Shown: positions 22,392-33,632 of the stretch, piece after piece
Layout of the letters: every line of letters starts with the position of its first letter
How positions within the stretch are numbered: the stretch's first letter is position 1
DNA from: Benincasa hispida
Taxonomy: Eukaryota; Streptophyta; Magnoliopsida; Cucurbitales; Cucurbitaceae
DNA: 64,000 nt
Direction: 5' to 3'
Assembly: GCF_009727055.1 (NCBI RefSeq)
Contig: NC_052359.1
Coordinates: 58,764,375 to 58,828,374 of the forward strand
The notes under the pieces: model-generated
What the model saw: the letters and a program-made list of their open reading frames with translations, nothing else
Told to the model about the DNA's origin: nothing
Databases searched by the model: none
Position numbers and translations under genes: made by a program

Positions 22392-24511
22392 TGAAGGAAC
22401 TCTTATAAAAGAGTACCTCTGAGCGGAAACGAATCTTTCCAAAGACATTGCGACATAATTACAACATTTACATTCAAATAGACAAATATGCATTATACTA
22501 CAAATTACTGGCATACTTAGAATAATCAAGAATAAAAGAACAAGAATACGTACCAGTTGAAGAACTTTTCTTCAACGAAATCTCGCTCTCTCCAAGGAAC
22601 GACTCCTTTCACTCTCGATGGAACTTCAAGCAATCATTCACCAACACCCGGTCGTCTACTCACGAACGGTCTCCATACGAATAGAACAAATATGGGGATG
22701 ACACCTCCACTTGAAACCCTCAGTATTCTTGATGTGAGAATCCAAATAGTAGGCTCTGTTGGGATTTGGTAGAGGGGAGAAGGATATGCAGATCGTATAG
22801 CACGACCAAGCAAGTGGGAGAAGGCAGGTCTATCGTATAGACTGTGCTTGATCGTTTAGAAGAAGGTATATGATCGTTTAGTAAACAGGTTGTGATCATG
22901 TAGACGATCATTTAGAAAACGCTCGACGCTTGATGATTGTTTAATAAAACTAGGCGATCGTTTAGAAAGATTTGTGCTTGTATACTATCGTGTAGCAACT
23001 TAGAGCTATCGTATAGTCTCTCGGTTAGCTAAGCGATGGGCAGTATACCCTATGCTTGAGTGAATTATACGATCTTTTGAAAAATGAAAACGATTTTCAT
23101 TTTATTCTTCAGTTACGAAAACTGATTGGAACTTCCCATTATCACATGGTTGCGGAGAAAAGGGCGTGCACAATTATCTTATAATTGTCAAATTAAAATA
23201 ATAAATATAATCTTATTATATTCATTAACCTATAGTTTAATATCACATATAAACCATAGTGTTTTGTCCTCCACTAGATATAAATCATATTTATATCCAA
23301 TTTTCTCCAATTAATGTATCTCATACATAAAGTCAATCATATCAAATATAATTAAGCAGTTCGATCATATCATATATAATCGAACTCCCTCTTGTTAATT
23401 TGAACATTTCAAACTGACCCAAAAACTGATTCTCAACTTGAATCCATTGAGCTACCAAGAGGACCTTTTGGACCTGTGGCTCAAAGTTCCAACGGTATGT
23501 GAATAGATGACTAAACTTTTTAGCCACGAGATCCACCATCCGTTAACTGCCAGACATTCCACTAAAGACCGGCAGTTGAACTCTCCTTACCACAGATATA
23601 TTTTTGTGTCCATCGGATATAACCAATCAACAATACAATAACCCTTCACAGATGCTTGTAAGTACAGCTAAGCCAATTTATCATTTTACACCTATAGTTA
23701 CATCGAACTCCTTAAGTACCACTGATCCCTCTAATGAATAATACAACATAGTCCTACTATGTGTGGACACCTCTCGAGCCATGAGAAAGTGTGTGGCGCC
23801 ACATCGTTCAAGCTCCGGGATCAGCCCTTAAGAGAGAAATCTATCTACTTATCCCTGCTTCGGGGAAGAGTAAATTACATCTTGTGTAGTTGAGTTCCCA
23901 ACTCCCAAATCAGACGAATCCCTAGAATGGTAGATTTGAGTCGGCGACCTGGCCATTCGCACCTATGAAAATCAAAAGACCGCTCTCAAAGGCAGGAGTT
24001 CCTAACTTACTCAGGATTGAGGTTATGTTACCTATGGTCATCCTAGTGAAGTGAAGTCTCTGTCATGAATGACGTTATATAACAAGACGTTAACAGTTCG
24101 TGGTTAGGTCTTATACAAACTCTTTGTATAGGACGCCCCGCTCGTACGTCCCCACATGAATGATTAGGATTAGACTATTTGTAACAAGTCACAACATTTG
24201 TAACTATTCCACAAAGTGGGCCGCATCGTAGCATTACCAGGATAAGGTTTCCCTCCTATATCCATATACTACATACCACTTTGGTTATCACTTAAGACAT
24301 GATCCACTTATATGTCACCACATACATGCTTAAGTTACATAATGACAACCAGAGATTTTAGTTTATTGGTTTGTGGTAAAACAAATAAAACATCTAATGT
24401 TCAATGACAGGTAGTGAAGAAAATATCATATATTATAAATCACAAGCATTCGTACAAAATTGTGTTTACAAACTATAGGACACTTGAGTTTAGGGCATCA
24501 TCCCCAAAACA
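22392..24511 (-). repeat. LTR-B copy 5, complete, left arm of inverted pair
   Basis: Runs from tgaaggaactc to ...ccccaaaaca (2,120 bp), read on the minus strand as TGTTTTGGGGATG...GTTCCTTCA. It carries a dense AAACGATC/CTATCGTATAG motif cluster at about 22790-23070. It abuts head-to-head another LTR-B copy in opposite orientation. Confidence 0.8.
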
Positions 24512-25963
24512 CACACCTTCTCATGGCCCGAGAGGTGTCCACTCATAGTAGGACTATGAGATATTGTTCATTAGAGGGATCAGTGTTACTTAAGGAGTTA
24601 GATGTAACTACAGGGGCAAAACGGTAAATTGGCTCAACTGTACTTATGAGCATTTGTGAAGGGTTATCGTACTGTTGACTGGTTATTTCCAATGGACATA
24701 AAAATATATCTATAGTAAGAAGAGTGCAGATGTCGATCTTTAGTGGAGTGCCCGATAACTAATGGATGGTAGATCTCATGGCTAAAGAGTTTAGTAAGCT
24801 ATTCATGTACCGTTAGAGTTTTAAGCTACAGGTCCATGAGTTCCTCTTGGTAGGTCAATGAATTCAAGTGAGAATAAGTTTTTGGGTAAGTTTGAAGTGT
24901 TCAAATTGACAAGAGGAAGTTTGATTATATATGATATGATTAAACTGGTTCAATTATATATGATATAATTGACATGATGTATGAGATACATTAATTGGAG
25001 GAAATTGATATAAATATGATTTATATAAAATAAAGAAGAAAGGACTATGATTTAAATGTTACATATGATGTGATATTAAAACTATATGTTATAAATATAA
25101 TATGATAAATTAGTTATTATATTTATTTATAATTAAAATAATTATGAGATAATTGTTGGTGGTTTTCTCTATAACCGTGTGTGAAAGTGGGGGGTTGTAT
25201 TCAGTTTTCATAACTGAAAGGATAAAATGAAAAATATTTTCATTTTTGAAAAGAATCATACTATCACTTCATTGGTTACACATTGCCTATCGTTTAACTC
25301 ACGAGAGCCTACACGACAGCTTCAAGTATTGACTAAACGATCATGCACATGCACATTTATCTAAATGATCGTATTGTTTTTACTAAGCGATCACGCGCCT
25401 GAGCGATATCCACTAAACGATCATGTAAACGATTAGACTTTTTTACTAAACGATCATATACCTTTTCGAAACGATCAAGCACCAGCTTATATGATAAATT
25501 CTAACCTCTCCCACTTTCTTAGTCGTTGAGTACGATCGTTCTTTCCTCTTTTCCTCTACCAAATCCAACAGAGCCCACACCTCCTAGAGTCTCACTCCGA
25601 GAATACCAAGGTCACTGAGTGGTGGTGTCCAAGTTGCTTCTTGTTCGTGTAGAAGACTATTTGTTTGCTGAGCGACAACAAGAGTTTTGGGTAGACGATT
25701 GCAGCGACAACGAGAGGTGTTGATCCCAGTTCTTGACGAGAGCGAGAGATAAACAGAGTAAGAGTTCTTTAAAGGTGAGTCTCTCGTTCCTTAGTATTTA
25801 ATTTATTGAAAGCATGCCGTAATTTGTTATGAAATGCATAACTTGTATGTATGTTTGTGAATGCTTGTATTTCTGTCACAATGAATTTGGAACAATCTTG
25901 CTTCCGCTCATAGGTTCTCTTTGATAAGAGTTATAACCTGGCTCTGATACCAATTGAAGGAAT
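24512..25963 (+). repeat. LTR-B copy 6, 5'-truncated, right arm of inverted pair
   Basis: Starts at 'cacaccttctcatgg', which corresponds to about position 700 of a full LTR-B, and continues to the end region ('ttccgctcataggttctc', 'gataagagtt'). Instead of the terminal ccttca it runs into cctggctctgatacca (25938-25953), an inverted copy of the TGGTATCAGAGCCAGG site, then attgaagg. It carries a motif cluster at about 25280-25500. With 22392-23812 it makes arms of about 1.4 kb around a spacer of about 0.7 kb. Confidence 0.75.
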
Positions 25964-26227
25964 ATATTATTCTTGAACATTCATTTTATTTATGTTCAGG
26001 TTTAATTTGAACATTTATTCAGTTGCATAACCCTTCTCTACGAATATATTATTCTTAGTAAGAGTATATAAATTTGCCCCTATTGTTTGGGTAAACCTAG
26101 CCTTGTTGAGGAGATAGCCTGAGACCAAGTTCTTTCTTATCTCTGAAGTGTGCAAGACATATTTCAAGGTGAGAGTCTGCTGGGATGTAAATTTTAGCTC
26201 AAACTCGTCGGTTCCAGCAACTCTCGG
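25964..26227 (-). pseudogene. Duplicated copia A pre-integrase segment
   Basis: A diverged second copy of the sequence at about 26340-26600: both contain 'tatattattctta.taag.gtatataaat', 'ctattgtttgggtaaa' and 'gagcc/gact..gagac.aagttctttctta'. It lies between the true pre-integrase region and the inverted LTR pair. This suggests a rearrangement, not a simple insertion. Confidence 0.7.
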
Positions 26228-26640
26228 ATGATAACTTAGGTATCATTTCCAATCTAATCATGTTACTAATTAATTTCTTAATAACATGATAAAGTCTAGC
26301 ATGCCAAACATTCAAAGAACACAACATATAAACAGAAGATTTCATTTTATTTATATCCAGGCTTAATTTGAACATTCATTCATTTGCATAACCCTTCCCT
26401 ACGAATATATTATTCTTAATAAGGGTATATAAATATGCTCCTATTGTTTGGGTAAAACCGACCTTGTTGAAGAGATAGACTGAGACTAAGTTCTTTCTTA
26501 TCTCCGGAGTGTGCAGGACATCTTTCGAGGTGAGAGTCTTCTCGGATGTAAATTTTAGCTCCAGCTCGTCGGTTCTAATAACTTTTGTTGAGTAGTGATC
26601 CCCCAACTGGATATTCTTATCCTTAGTTTCAGTATAAGTT
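26228..26640 (-). pseudogene. Copia A pre-integrase region
   Basis: Minus-strand 26606-26376 reads MGDHYSTKVIRTDELELKF, then LTSKDVLHTPEIRKNLVSV and NNIFVGKGYA. This is the copia protease-to-integrase stretch. It continues as MFKLSLDINKM then NVWHARLYHV, the first His residues of the integrase zinc motif. It joins directly to the protease at 28780 once the solo LTR is removed. Confidence 0.82.
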
Positions 26641-26662
26641 TTAAAGAGACTAAGATTATGAT

Positions 26663-28774
26663 TGTTGGGATTGGTGTCCTAATTCTCCCGGAGTCTCATT
26701 GTTTGTAATATACACATTTTTTTTATGCATAACTAAGTGTTATTTCATTATGGTATTTACTCGTATCCAATAAACAAGCTCCATGGTTATTGTATGTAAA
26801 CATAAACATGTATATGAGATATACAAGTGGATCATGTCTTAAGTGATAACCTAAATAGGTCTGTAGCATAATGATTAAGGTGAGATACCTGATCTTGATG
26901 ACACTACGGATACGACTCACTTTGTAGAGGTTTGCAAGTGTCGTGAACTACTACAGATGGTAGATCCTGACCATTCATGTGGAAACATGCGAGCGGGGGT
27001 GTCCTATATAAAGAGTTTGTATAGGATCGGACCACAAGATGATTCGTCTTTGTATATAACACCGTTTTGTATATAACACGATTGATACTATAGACTTACA
27101 TCTCACCTAAATGACTATAGGTGACATGACCTCAATCTTGAGTGTTTTGGGAACTCCTGCCTTTGAGGGCAGCCATTTGATTAGTATGGGTAAGAGTTGC
27201 GAGATTACCAACTAATCAAGCCTACCTTTTTGGGAACTTGTCTGATTGGGGAGCTGGAAACTCAGTTACACAAGATGAAATTCACTCCTTCCCCGAAGTA
27301 GGGGTAAGTAGATAAATTGCTCCGGCTGATTCTGGGGATTGAACATAGTGGCCACAACTTCTCTTTGGAAGAGAGGACTCAGTCATAGTAGCACTATGAT
27401 TTATGTTCATTAGAGGAATCAATGGTACTTAAGGGGTTAGATGTAACTACATGGGCATAACGATTATTGGCCGAGTTGTACTTACGAGCAATCTGTGAAG
27501 GGTTATCGCACTGTTGATTTGTTAAGATGGACACATAATATATCTGTAGTAAGAAGAGTTCAGTTGTCGGTCTTTAGTGGAGTGCCTGGCAGTTAACGGA
27601 TGGTGGATCCCATGACTAAAGAGTTTAGTTAGTTATTCACGTACCGTTGAAGCTTCGAGCTACAGGTCCATAATGTCCCCTTGATAGCTCAATGGATTCA
27701 AGTTGAGAATCAGTTCTTGGTGTTGATTTGAAAATTTTAAATTGACAAGAGGTAATTTGATTATATATGATATGATCAGTATGGTGTATGAGATACATCT
27801 AGTGGAGGATTAATGTAAATGAGATTTATTTTAAGTGCCATGAAGTAGAAAAAGAGCTATGGTTTATATGTTTCATGAGATGAAATATTAAAACTATAGG
27901 TTATAAATATAGTATAGTAAGTTGGTTATCATGTCTATTTATAGTAATATTAATTATTGGATAATTATCTCTTTTTCTCTAATAACCAATTGAGTGGAAG
28001 GTTACTGGTGGTTTCATGGTAACCGTGAGATAAAAGAAAAAATGTTTTCCTAAATTTAGTAATGTTGAATTGAGAATTCCATTCTTGGAAAGTTCTCACA
28101 GAAAGGTTGTTAAGTAAACTAGATTTACTAAACGATAGCATCAAAGAGACTAGACGATCGTGGAGTGTTTCTATATGATAGACACTCAACTGGCCGATTA
28201 GCTAAATGATTGCATAGCTTTAGCTAGACGATCGCATAACTTTTGTTAAATGAGTGGGCATCGTCCTATACGATAGGCTCTGTCATCTCCCACTTACTCA
28301 ATCGTTTACACGATTGTTCTTCTCTAGTCTTATCCTCTAACCAAGTCCACACAGAGCCCACACTCTGGATTCTCACACCGAGAATACCAAGGTAACCTTT
28401 GTGGTGGTGTCATACTCAACTCGACACTAGTTGAGGTTCTGTGGAGGTCGTTTGTTATGTTCGTTGTGTTCGTGATCATGGTGATTATTGTGTTCGAGAT
28501 TGTTGTGGGTCGTGCAGTGTAGCCGTCGAAGTGTTCAAGCGTTCGTGGTTGCCGTCTTGCTATGAATGGGGGTTTGTGATCAAGGGAGTTGAAGATGATT
28601 CTTCAAAGGTATGTGAATTCTTCCCTTGATCGTGTAATAAAACATGCTGTAATTTCTGTTTTGCGCATAGCCTGTTGTTTCTGTTTGTGATTGTAATTAT
28701 AATGTTCATATATGAATTAAATTTGGAACGATCCTTCCATTGCTCATGGAAATTCTCATGTCCGATTTCCTTCA
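26663..28774 (+). mobile_element. Solo LTR-B, 2,112 bp, with 5-bp TSD, inside copia A protease
   Basis: Starts TGTTGGGATTGG and ends ...GATTTCCTTCA, flanked by atgat at 26658-26662 and 28775-28779. Removing it rejoins WIDTGTTCHVYH of the protease to NLSLFKTYTETKDKN. It contains a motif cluster at about 28115-28320. No PBS or internal sequence is attached, so it is a solo LTR formed by LTR-LTR recombination. Confidence 0.92.
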
Positions 28775-28779
28775 ATGAT

Positions 28780-28850
28780 AGACATGGCACGTAGTGCCAG
28801 TGTCTATCCACCACCCCTCAGAATCATCGATCACATTTTATTCTGTCATC
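28780..28850 (-). pseudogene. Copia A protease start
   Basis: Minus-strand reading of SEGWWIDTGTTCHVYH carries the aspartic protease D-T-G triad intact. It is cut by the LTR-B at the following histidine. Confidence 0.75.
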
Positions 28851-29723
28851 ATGGAAATTAACGTTTCTTCTGTCAAGTTTTCCTGGCCAGTAAGATGACG
28901 CCAGTTTCTATAATTCCTAGCCATGTGTTCAGGTTTATTACAGTTAAAGCAAAGAAACTGTACCGTTTCTCTTGAGGGGGGTTTTTGCTTCTTCTAATTG
29001 TTCTGGTTGTTGGAACCACGAGTACGACCTTTCCTTTTAGTTCCCTTAGACTTTTGGTCAGGCTTTATCACGATAAAGGCAGATTTTTTAAGAATAATGT
29101 TCACCTCCTCCCTCTAGTCCTGCTTCCGGGCTTCTTCCTCAATCTTCAATCGGGTGATCAGACTCTCCAAGAAAAACTTCTTGGTCTTATGCCTCAAGGT
29201 GTTCTTGAAATCCTCCACAAAGGAGGCAACTTATCAATAATAATGACAACTTGGAACTACTCGTTTAGTTGCATACCTTCACATATTATTTCATGGGCTA
29301 TCTTCTGCAGCTTATGGGATTGACCTCCACATATTTGTTATTCGTCATTTGGAACTTAAGGTAGCGGCTGATGGCATACTTTTTCGACCTGACTTCCTCG
29401 GTATCGTACTTATTCTACAGGGCGTCTCAAACTTCATTTGTTGTTTTCATTGTCTTATAGTAACCATATAGATCATAAGTCAAACCATTTAATATGAAAT
29501 TTTTACACAATTTTTTTTCTTCCCAGTCAACAGCTTCTTTTATTTGTTGTTCAGTCGGATCTTCGTTCGAAACAGTTGGCTTCTCCATGGTACAAATGTC
29601 AGTGACCTTGACTGTAAGGAAAAATAGCATCTTCTGCTTTCACTGTCTAAAGTTCGCTCTTTCAAACCGAAGCGGACAATTGAGGTCGGAGGTTATAATG
29701 GATTTTTTATTTGAAAAGGCCAT
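28850..29723 (-). pseudogene. Copia A gag pseudogene
   Basis: The ATG at 29723 on the minus strand opens MAFSNKKSIIT, about 95 bp past the 5' LTR. A frame break follows. Then comes DPTEQQIKEAVDWEEKKLCK, the copia gag 'W...A' core, LTYDLYGYYKTMKTTNEV, a K/R-rich region (KSKGTKRKGRTRGSNNQNN) and a zinc knuckle CFNCNKPEHMARNYRN whose last Cys is Tyr. Stops and frame shifts occur near 29426, 29260 and 28995. Gag would form the virus-like particle; this copy is dead. Confidence 0.78.
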
Positions 29724-29818
29724 GATAAAATAGGCAGATGAATTGTCTTAAAAGTGTTGAAACCGATTACCCTTCGACGGTCAAGATTTCATAGCAATGA
29801 ACAGTCACAAACGTCAAT

Positions 29819-30528
29819 TGTCAGAAAAATGGAACCTGCAAAACAGAAATTCGTTATAGGCTGAGTCGTGGATCTCGCTCTCTTTAAGATGTTTCGCAGA
29901 TCTGCGCAAGTGTGCAAGCAGTTTTATAAAATTACCATGTAGTCCCCAGGATAAAACAAACCAGAATATATAAAACTGTCTCGACCGGAGCTGCATAGTA
30001 GCCTACTGGAAAATTCACTCTTCAGAAGACTTGCTCGAAAAGCAAGAGAATATGAGAGGTCGAAGGAGAAGATGGAAGAATTAATTTGCGTTGTGATTAA
30101 AATGAGAAATGGCTTGCGCCTTTTATAGGTGTTGAGGACCAACAGAAAACTACGCAGAAAACGCACAACCAATGAACTTGCAGGCGCGGAAAGCGTACAG
30201 AAGACTTGACCGGTTCGCAACACGTGTTGGAGAATTAAAATAATTAGTAATAAGAAAATAAGAAAAAAAATATTTTTAACCAAAAAATAATGCCAGACAC
30301 TCACTTGGCTCGCATCGCCCGATTGGACGGCGATGGTGCGTATGTGTGGGATGTCTACCATACTCACATTATCCTATCTTCTCACTCACTCTAAAACATG
30401 GGCACCCTTTGGGGCCCAAACCCACAACTCAAGGTGGGAGTATAAAAAGAAGATTCCACTTTCCAACCTAAGCAATGTGAGATTTTTAAAAGCATTTTTC
30501 CTTTTTCAAACTGAAATTTTCACGAACA
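29819..30528 (-). repeat. Copia A 5' LTR, 710 bp
   Basis: Starts on the minus strand TGTTCGTGAAAATTTCAG and ends about ...tttctgaca, about 95 bp before the gag ATG. A TATA-like cctataaaaggcgca lies at about 30130-30116. It matches the 3' LTR at 6735-7021 over both outer parts. No convincing tRNA-complementary site follows it, so the exact inner end is uncertain. Confidence 0.7.
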
Positions 30529-30533
30529 ACAAA

Positions 30534-30849
30534 AAACAAAGTTGTTTCTTCTTCCTCCAACAATATCCAAAAATTGATTGCAACAAATCGAGTTTTTCAC
30601 ACACCAAAAACAAACCAAGTGTAGATGGTAAGAGTGATAAAATGAGCAAGAGCCACAAAAAAGTGAACAATAACTAGAGCAAGAGCTAGAAAGTGAGTTG
30701 AAATTAAAACGAGAACAAGAAAGCAAGGTATAAGGTGAGTTAGAACTAGAATAAGGAGAAAGTAAGCTAAAATTGGAGCAAGAGTAAGAAAAAAAAATAT
30801 GGAATAGATTGAATGACCCCTTCAAAAGGTTAGAGCTTTGTTTAGAAAG
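30534..30849. other. Purine-rich degenerate repeat tract
   Basis: From about 30620 to 30800 the plus strand is dominated by gagcaaga/gaactaga/gaaagtgag variants. This looks like eroded repetition and gives a spurious serine-rich frame on the other strand. No function is inferred. Confidence 0.5.
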
Positions 30850-31260
30850 TCAAATTATATTTTTCTATAATATATATTGACAAGAAATTTCCAAATATCA
30901 TATGCATAATCAAATTGTGCAATTTTATCACATATTTTACTATCCAAAACATTACATATGATATTTATGACTCGAGCATTAAAAGAGAGTAATTTATCAT
31001 TCAATTTTAATTTTGACAAATTATGTTCACAAACTTAAAAGATATTAAAATCAATAGCAAGCAAAATTGTCTTCATTTTCTTTTTCCAAACATCAAAATT
31101 TAAAGAGAAGAGGTGTATCAACATATTGACCTTTTAAAGTTGCCATAGCTCTAGCAATTAAGCTTTCAAATAAAATTTCAAAATATGAATAAAATACTTC
31201 AAAATCAAAAGAATATTTGAAAAATGATTTATGTAAAAGAACTATCTCTCTGATACCAAT
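30850..31260 (-). pseudogene. SIRE-like copia gag fragment with primer-binding site
   Basis: Minus-strand 31258-31246 reads TGGTATCAGAGAG, a Met-tRNA-type primer-binding site directly inside the LTR end (...cctaca, 2 bp spacer). Gag follows after about 90 bp: MATLKGQYVDTPLLF, a frame break, then LLSFNARVINIICNVLDSKI and YAYDIWKFLVNIYY. This matches the UBN2/DUF4219 type of copia gag. It ends abruptly near 30850. Confidence 0.65.
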
Positions 31261-32715
31261 TGTAGGATCGGTATGGCAACTGTAGAGCGGTGAATAGAGT
31301 TTATTCAAACTAACTAAAACTTTTTGCTAATGCAAGCCCAATTAAACAAATTAACAAACTTTTTGCTTACAAATAATTTACAAATAATATCACTTTGAAT
31401 TAAACAAGAAAATAAGAATCACACTTTAAAACATCCTATTTAATTATAATAAAAATATTGGTAATGAATATAGATCAAAACAAATCAATATAATCAATTA
31501 ATTTACAATTAATTTAAAGAAAAAATATTTAATTAATTTAATGTAATAAAAAATAATAACACATTAATTACAAAATTAAAGTACATAGGGATAGAGAAAT
31601 TGACACAAGTAATTTTATAGTGGTTCGGCACAATCAGCCTATATCTACTTCCCCAGCTCCTTTTGGGTATGTCACTACGAATGTATCTATTTCTACGGCT
31701 TAGAGTCGAATCGCTACAACATTTTTTTGCAGGAGTCAGAATAAACCTGATCCTTCCCACGGTTGAGAATCAAACGTTATCAATGACTCTTTTTCTAAGA
31801 TCAAGAGCAACCTTTACAATAGTTTGGAAAAGTAAAGAGCATACTTGATAAACTCTCTACAAGAATGGATTTACAAATTTTAGCTCACAACTAACAATCA
31901 CATAAAATAACTCTTTCAAGAAGAAGATGAAAAAGAAGAAAATTGAAGTTTAGAGAGAGAATAACAATGGTGACTTTGAGTTATGAAGGATTGAAAAAAT
32001 GGCGTAAAATTGTTCTTGGAATTTAGGGAAGAATATGGATTTAAATGAAGAGGAAAAATTACTGGAATCCACATTCAATTTGGACCATTGGATCTTGAAA
32101 AAGAAAAATCAATGGTGGAAATTTTAAATTAAACTAGTCATTAGACACAAATATAATATATATATCTTAAGTCATTTTCTTTTAAAACCAACAAAAAGTA
32201 AAAGTTCATCCTGTGTTTAACTAGCCATTAGACACAAACATAAAATAATAATAAATTGATTTTTATTTTTTTTAAAATTCAACAAAAAGCAAAAACTCAC
32301 TATGTGTCCAAAATTAGGTTAGATACAAATATAAAATAATATTAAATCAATTTTCCTTTTAAATTTATTTTCTTTTTAAAACCAATCAAAGAGTCAAAAG
32401 ATCACCATGTGTCACTCCTCCTCCAGTACTCCAAGTGACACATTTTAATTGGTCCACTTTTATGACAAAAATTATACCATGTCATCCGTTCGAGTTTTTT
32501 ATTTAAGATTGTTTCGGATCGGTCATATCTTTTTCGTTTGAGGTCCAATTTAGGCAATTTAAATAGCATTAGAATCGTTGTTCCGAACTCTGTACAATGA
32601 ACACTTTAAAACACTCAAATTGTTAATAAATAAAAACACATTTGTTATCATCAAAATATTAATTAATTAATTTATTAAAATTAATTAATTTGAAGTTAAA
32701 GGCAAAAAGCCAACA
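31261..32715 (-). repeat. LTR of the SIRE-like copia element, about 1.45 kb
   Basis: Plus-strand tgtaggatcgg ... aaagccaaca, read on the minus strand as TGTTGGCTTTTTGCC...CCTACA, followed inward by a primer-binding site. It contains 'tagtggttcggcacaatcagcc' near 31618, a block typical of such LTRs. The rest of the element is missing. Confidence 0.65.
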
Positions 32716-32845
32716 CCATGCCTACTACCCAATTTGTTGTATTAAAAAATAGTAAAGTTGTCAGAAATAAAACATTTTAAGTTTTCACATCACGAAACTA
32801 GCACCTTTTTGAAAACTTGTTCAAATAACTTTTATTGGATCATCT

Positions 32846-33632
32846 CGGGCGAGATTGACCACTAAGATTTAGTTAAAAAAAATTATTTTTTTCTAACTTA
32901 TAGATTGTTTTGGCCCTTTTGAATTTTTTTCCAAAATATCATGTGATCTTTCTAAATCTTATACCAAATCTTATATATTTACAAATTTTCTTCAAATTCA
33001 ATTATGTTTACCAAATATTATATCAAAATCTTACGTATTTTAATCTTTAGCCAAATTTCTAATTTCCAAATCAATATATACCAATTATCTAAATGAATTT
33101 TTTTAAATGGGTCTCAGATGATTGAGTTTGAATTTTAAATGTTTGGAAAGATTTTTTTAAAAAAATAAAAAATGGAAAATATATAAAATATCGGCATGAA
33201 TCTTGGTTAGATTAACTCCGACAATAAATTATTGGGTAGATTAATATTGAGATTTTATATATTTTTATATCTTACCTTTTTTATTTTGTAAAATTTAACA
33301 TTTTCGAAAATTTAAAAATCAAAATGCAATCATCTATTTGAAAATTTTAATTAGTAAATTCATTTGGAAATTTATATAATAATGTAAACAGAAATTGGCC
33401 TAAAATTATATAAGAATTGAATATAATATTAGACAAAGATAACCGAATTTAGAGTAAATTTGAAAATGTATAAGATTTGGTATAAAATTTGAATAGATTA
33501 TCTACTATTTGGAAAAAAAAAAAACTAAAATCTTACCGTTTAATCTCTTCTAGATGTTCCAAGCCAAAACAATTTATAAGTTAGAAAAAGTTAATTTTTC
33601 AATTAAATTTCGATAGTCTCCGATATCCACCG
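32846..33632. repeat. Hairpin / MITE-like inverted repeat
   Basis: Left arm (32866 onward: 'ttctaacttatagattgttttgg', 'cttataccaaatcttat') is the imperfect reverse complement of the right arm ending near 33605 ('ccaaaacaatttataagttagaa', 'ataagatttggtataa'). Arms are about 200 bp. There is no coding capacity in the loop. Confidence 0.7.

Larger units (their letters stand above)
6735..30528 (-). mobile_element. Nested Ty1/copia element 'copia A', about 23.8 kb including insertions
   Basis: On the minus strand, in copia order, are a 5' LTR (30528-29819), gag (about 29723-28850), protease (28850-28780), pre-integrase (26640-26228), integrase (22088-21905, then 19984-19437), reverse transcriptase (about 18960-18340), RNase H (about 18300-17640), a 3' tail, a polypurine tract (7033-7022) and a 3' LTR (7021-6735). 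Gag, integrase, RT and RNase H resume at the homologous position after each insertion, and three inserted LTRs have clean or near-clean ends. The flanks acaac (6730-6734) and acaaa (30529-30533) are a possible decayed TSD (4 of 5). Many stops and frameshifts make it non-autonomous. Confidence 0.75.

Noticed and set aside
22790..23070. The motif cluster as a CRISPR or tandem array
   Set aside because: Words are degenerate, not evenly spaced, have no unique spacers, and this is a plant nuclear LTR.
29924..30367. 147-codon minus-strand frame
   Set aside because: It falls entirely in the copia A 5' LTR, with a TATA-like site in its middle.
30520..30825. Serine/cysteine-rich minus-strand frame of 101 codons
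   Set aside because: It is the complement of a gagcaaga-type purine tract, so the residues reflect repeat composition.
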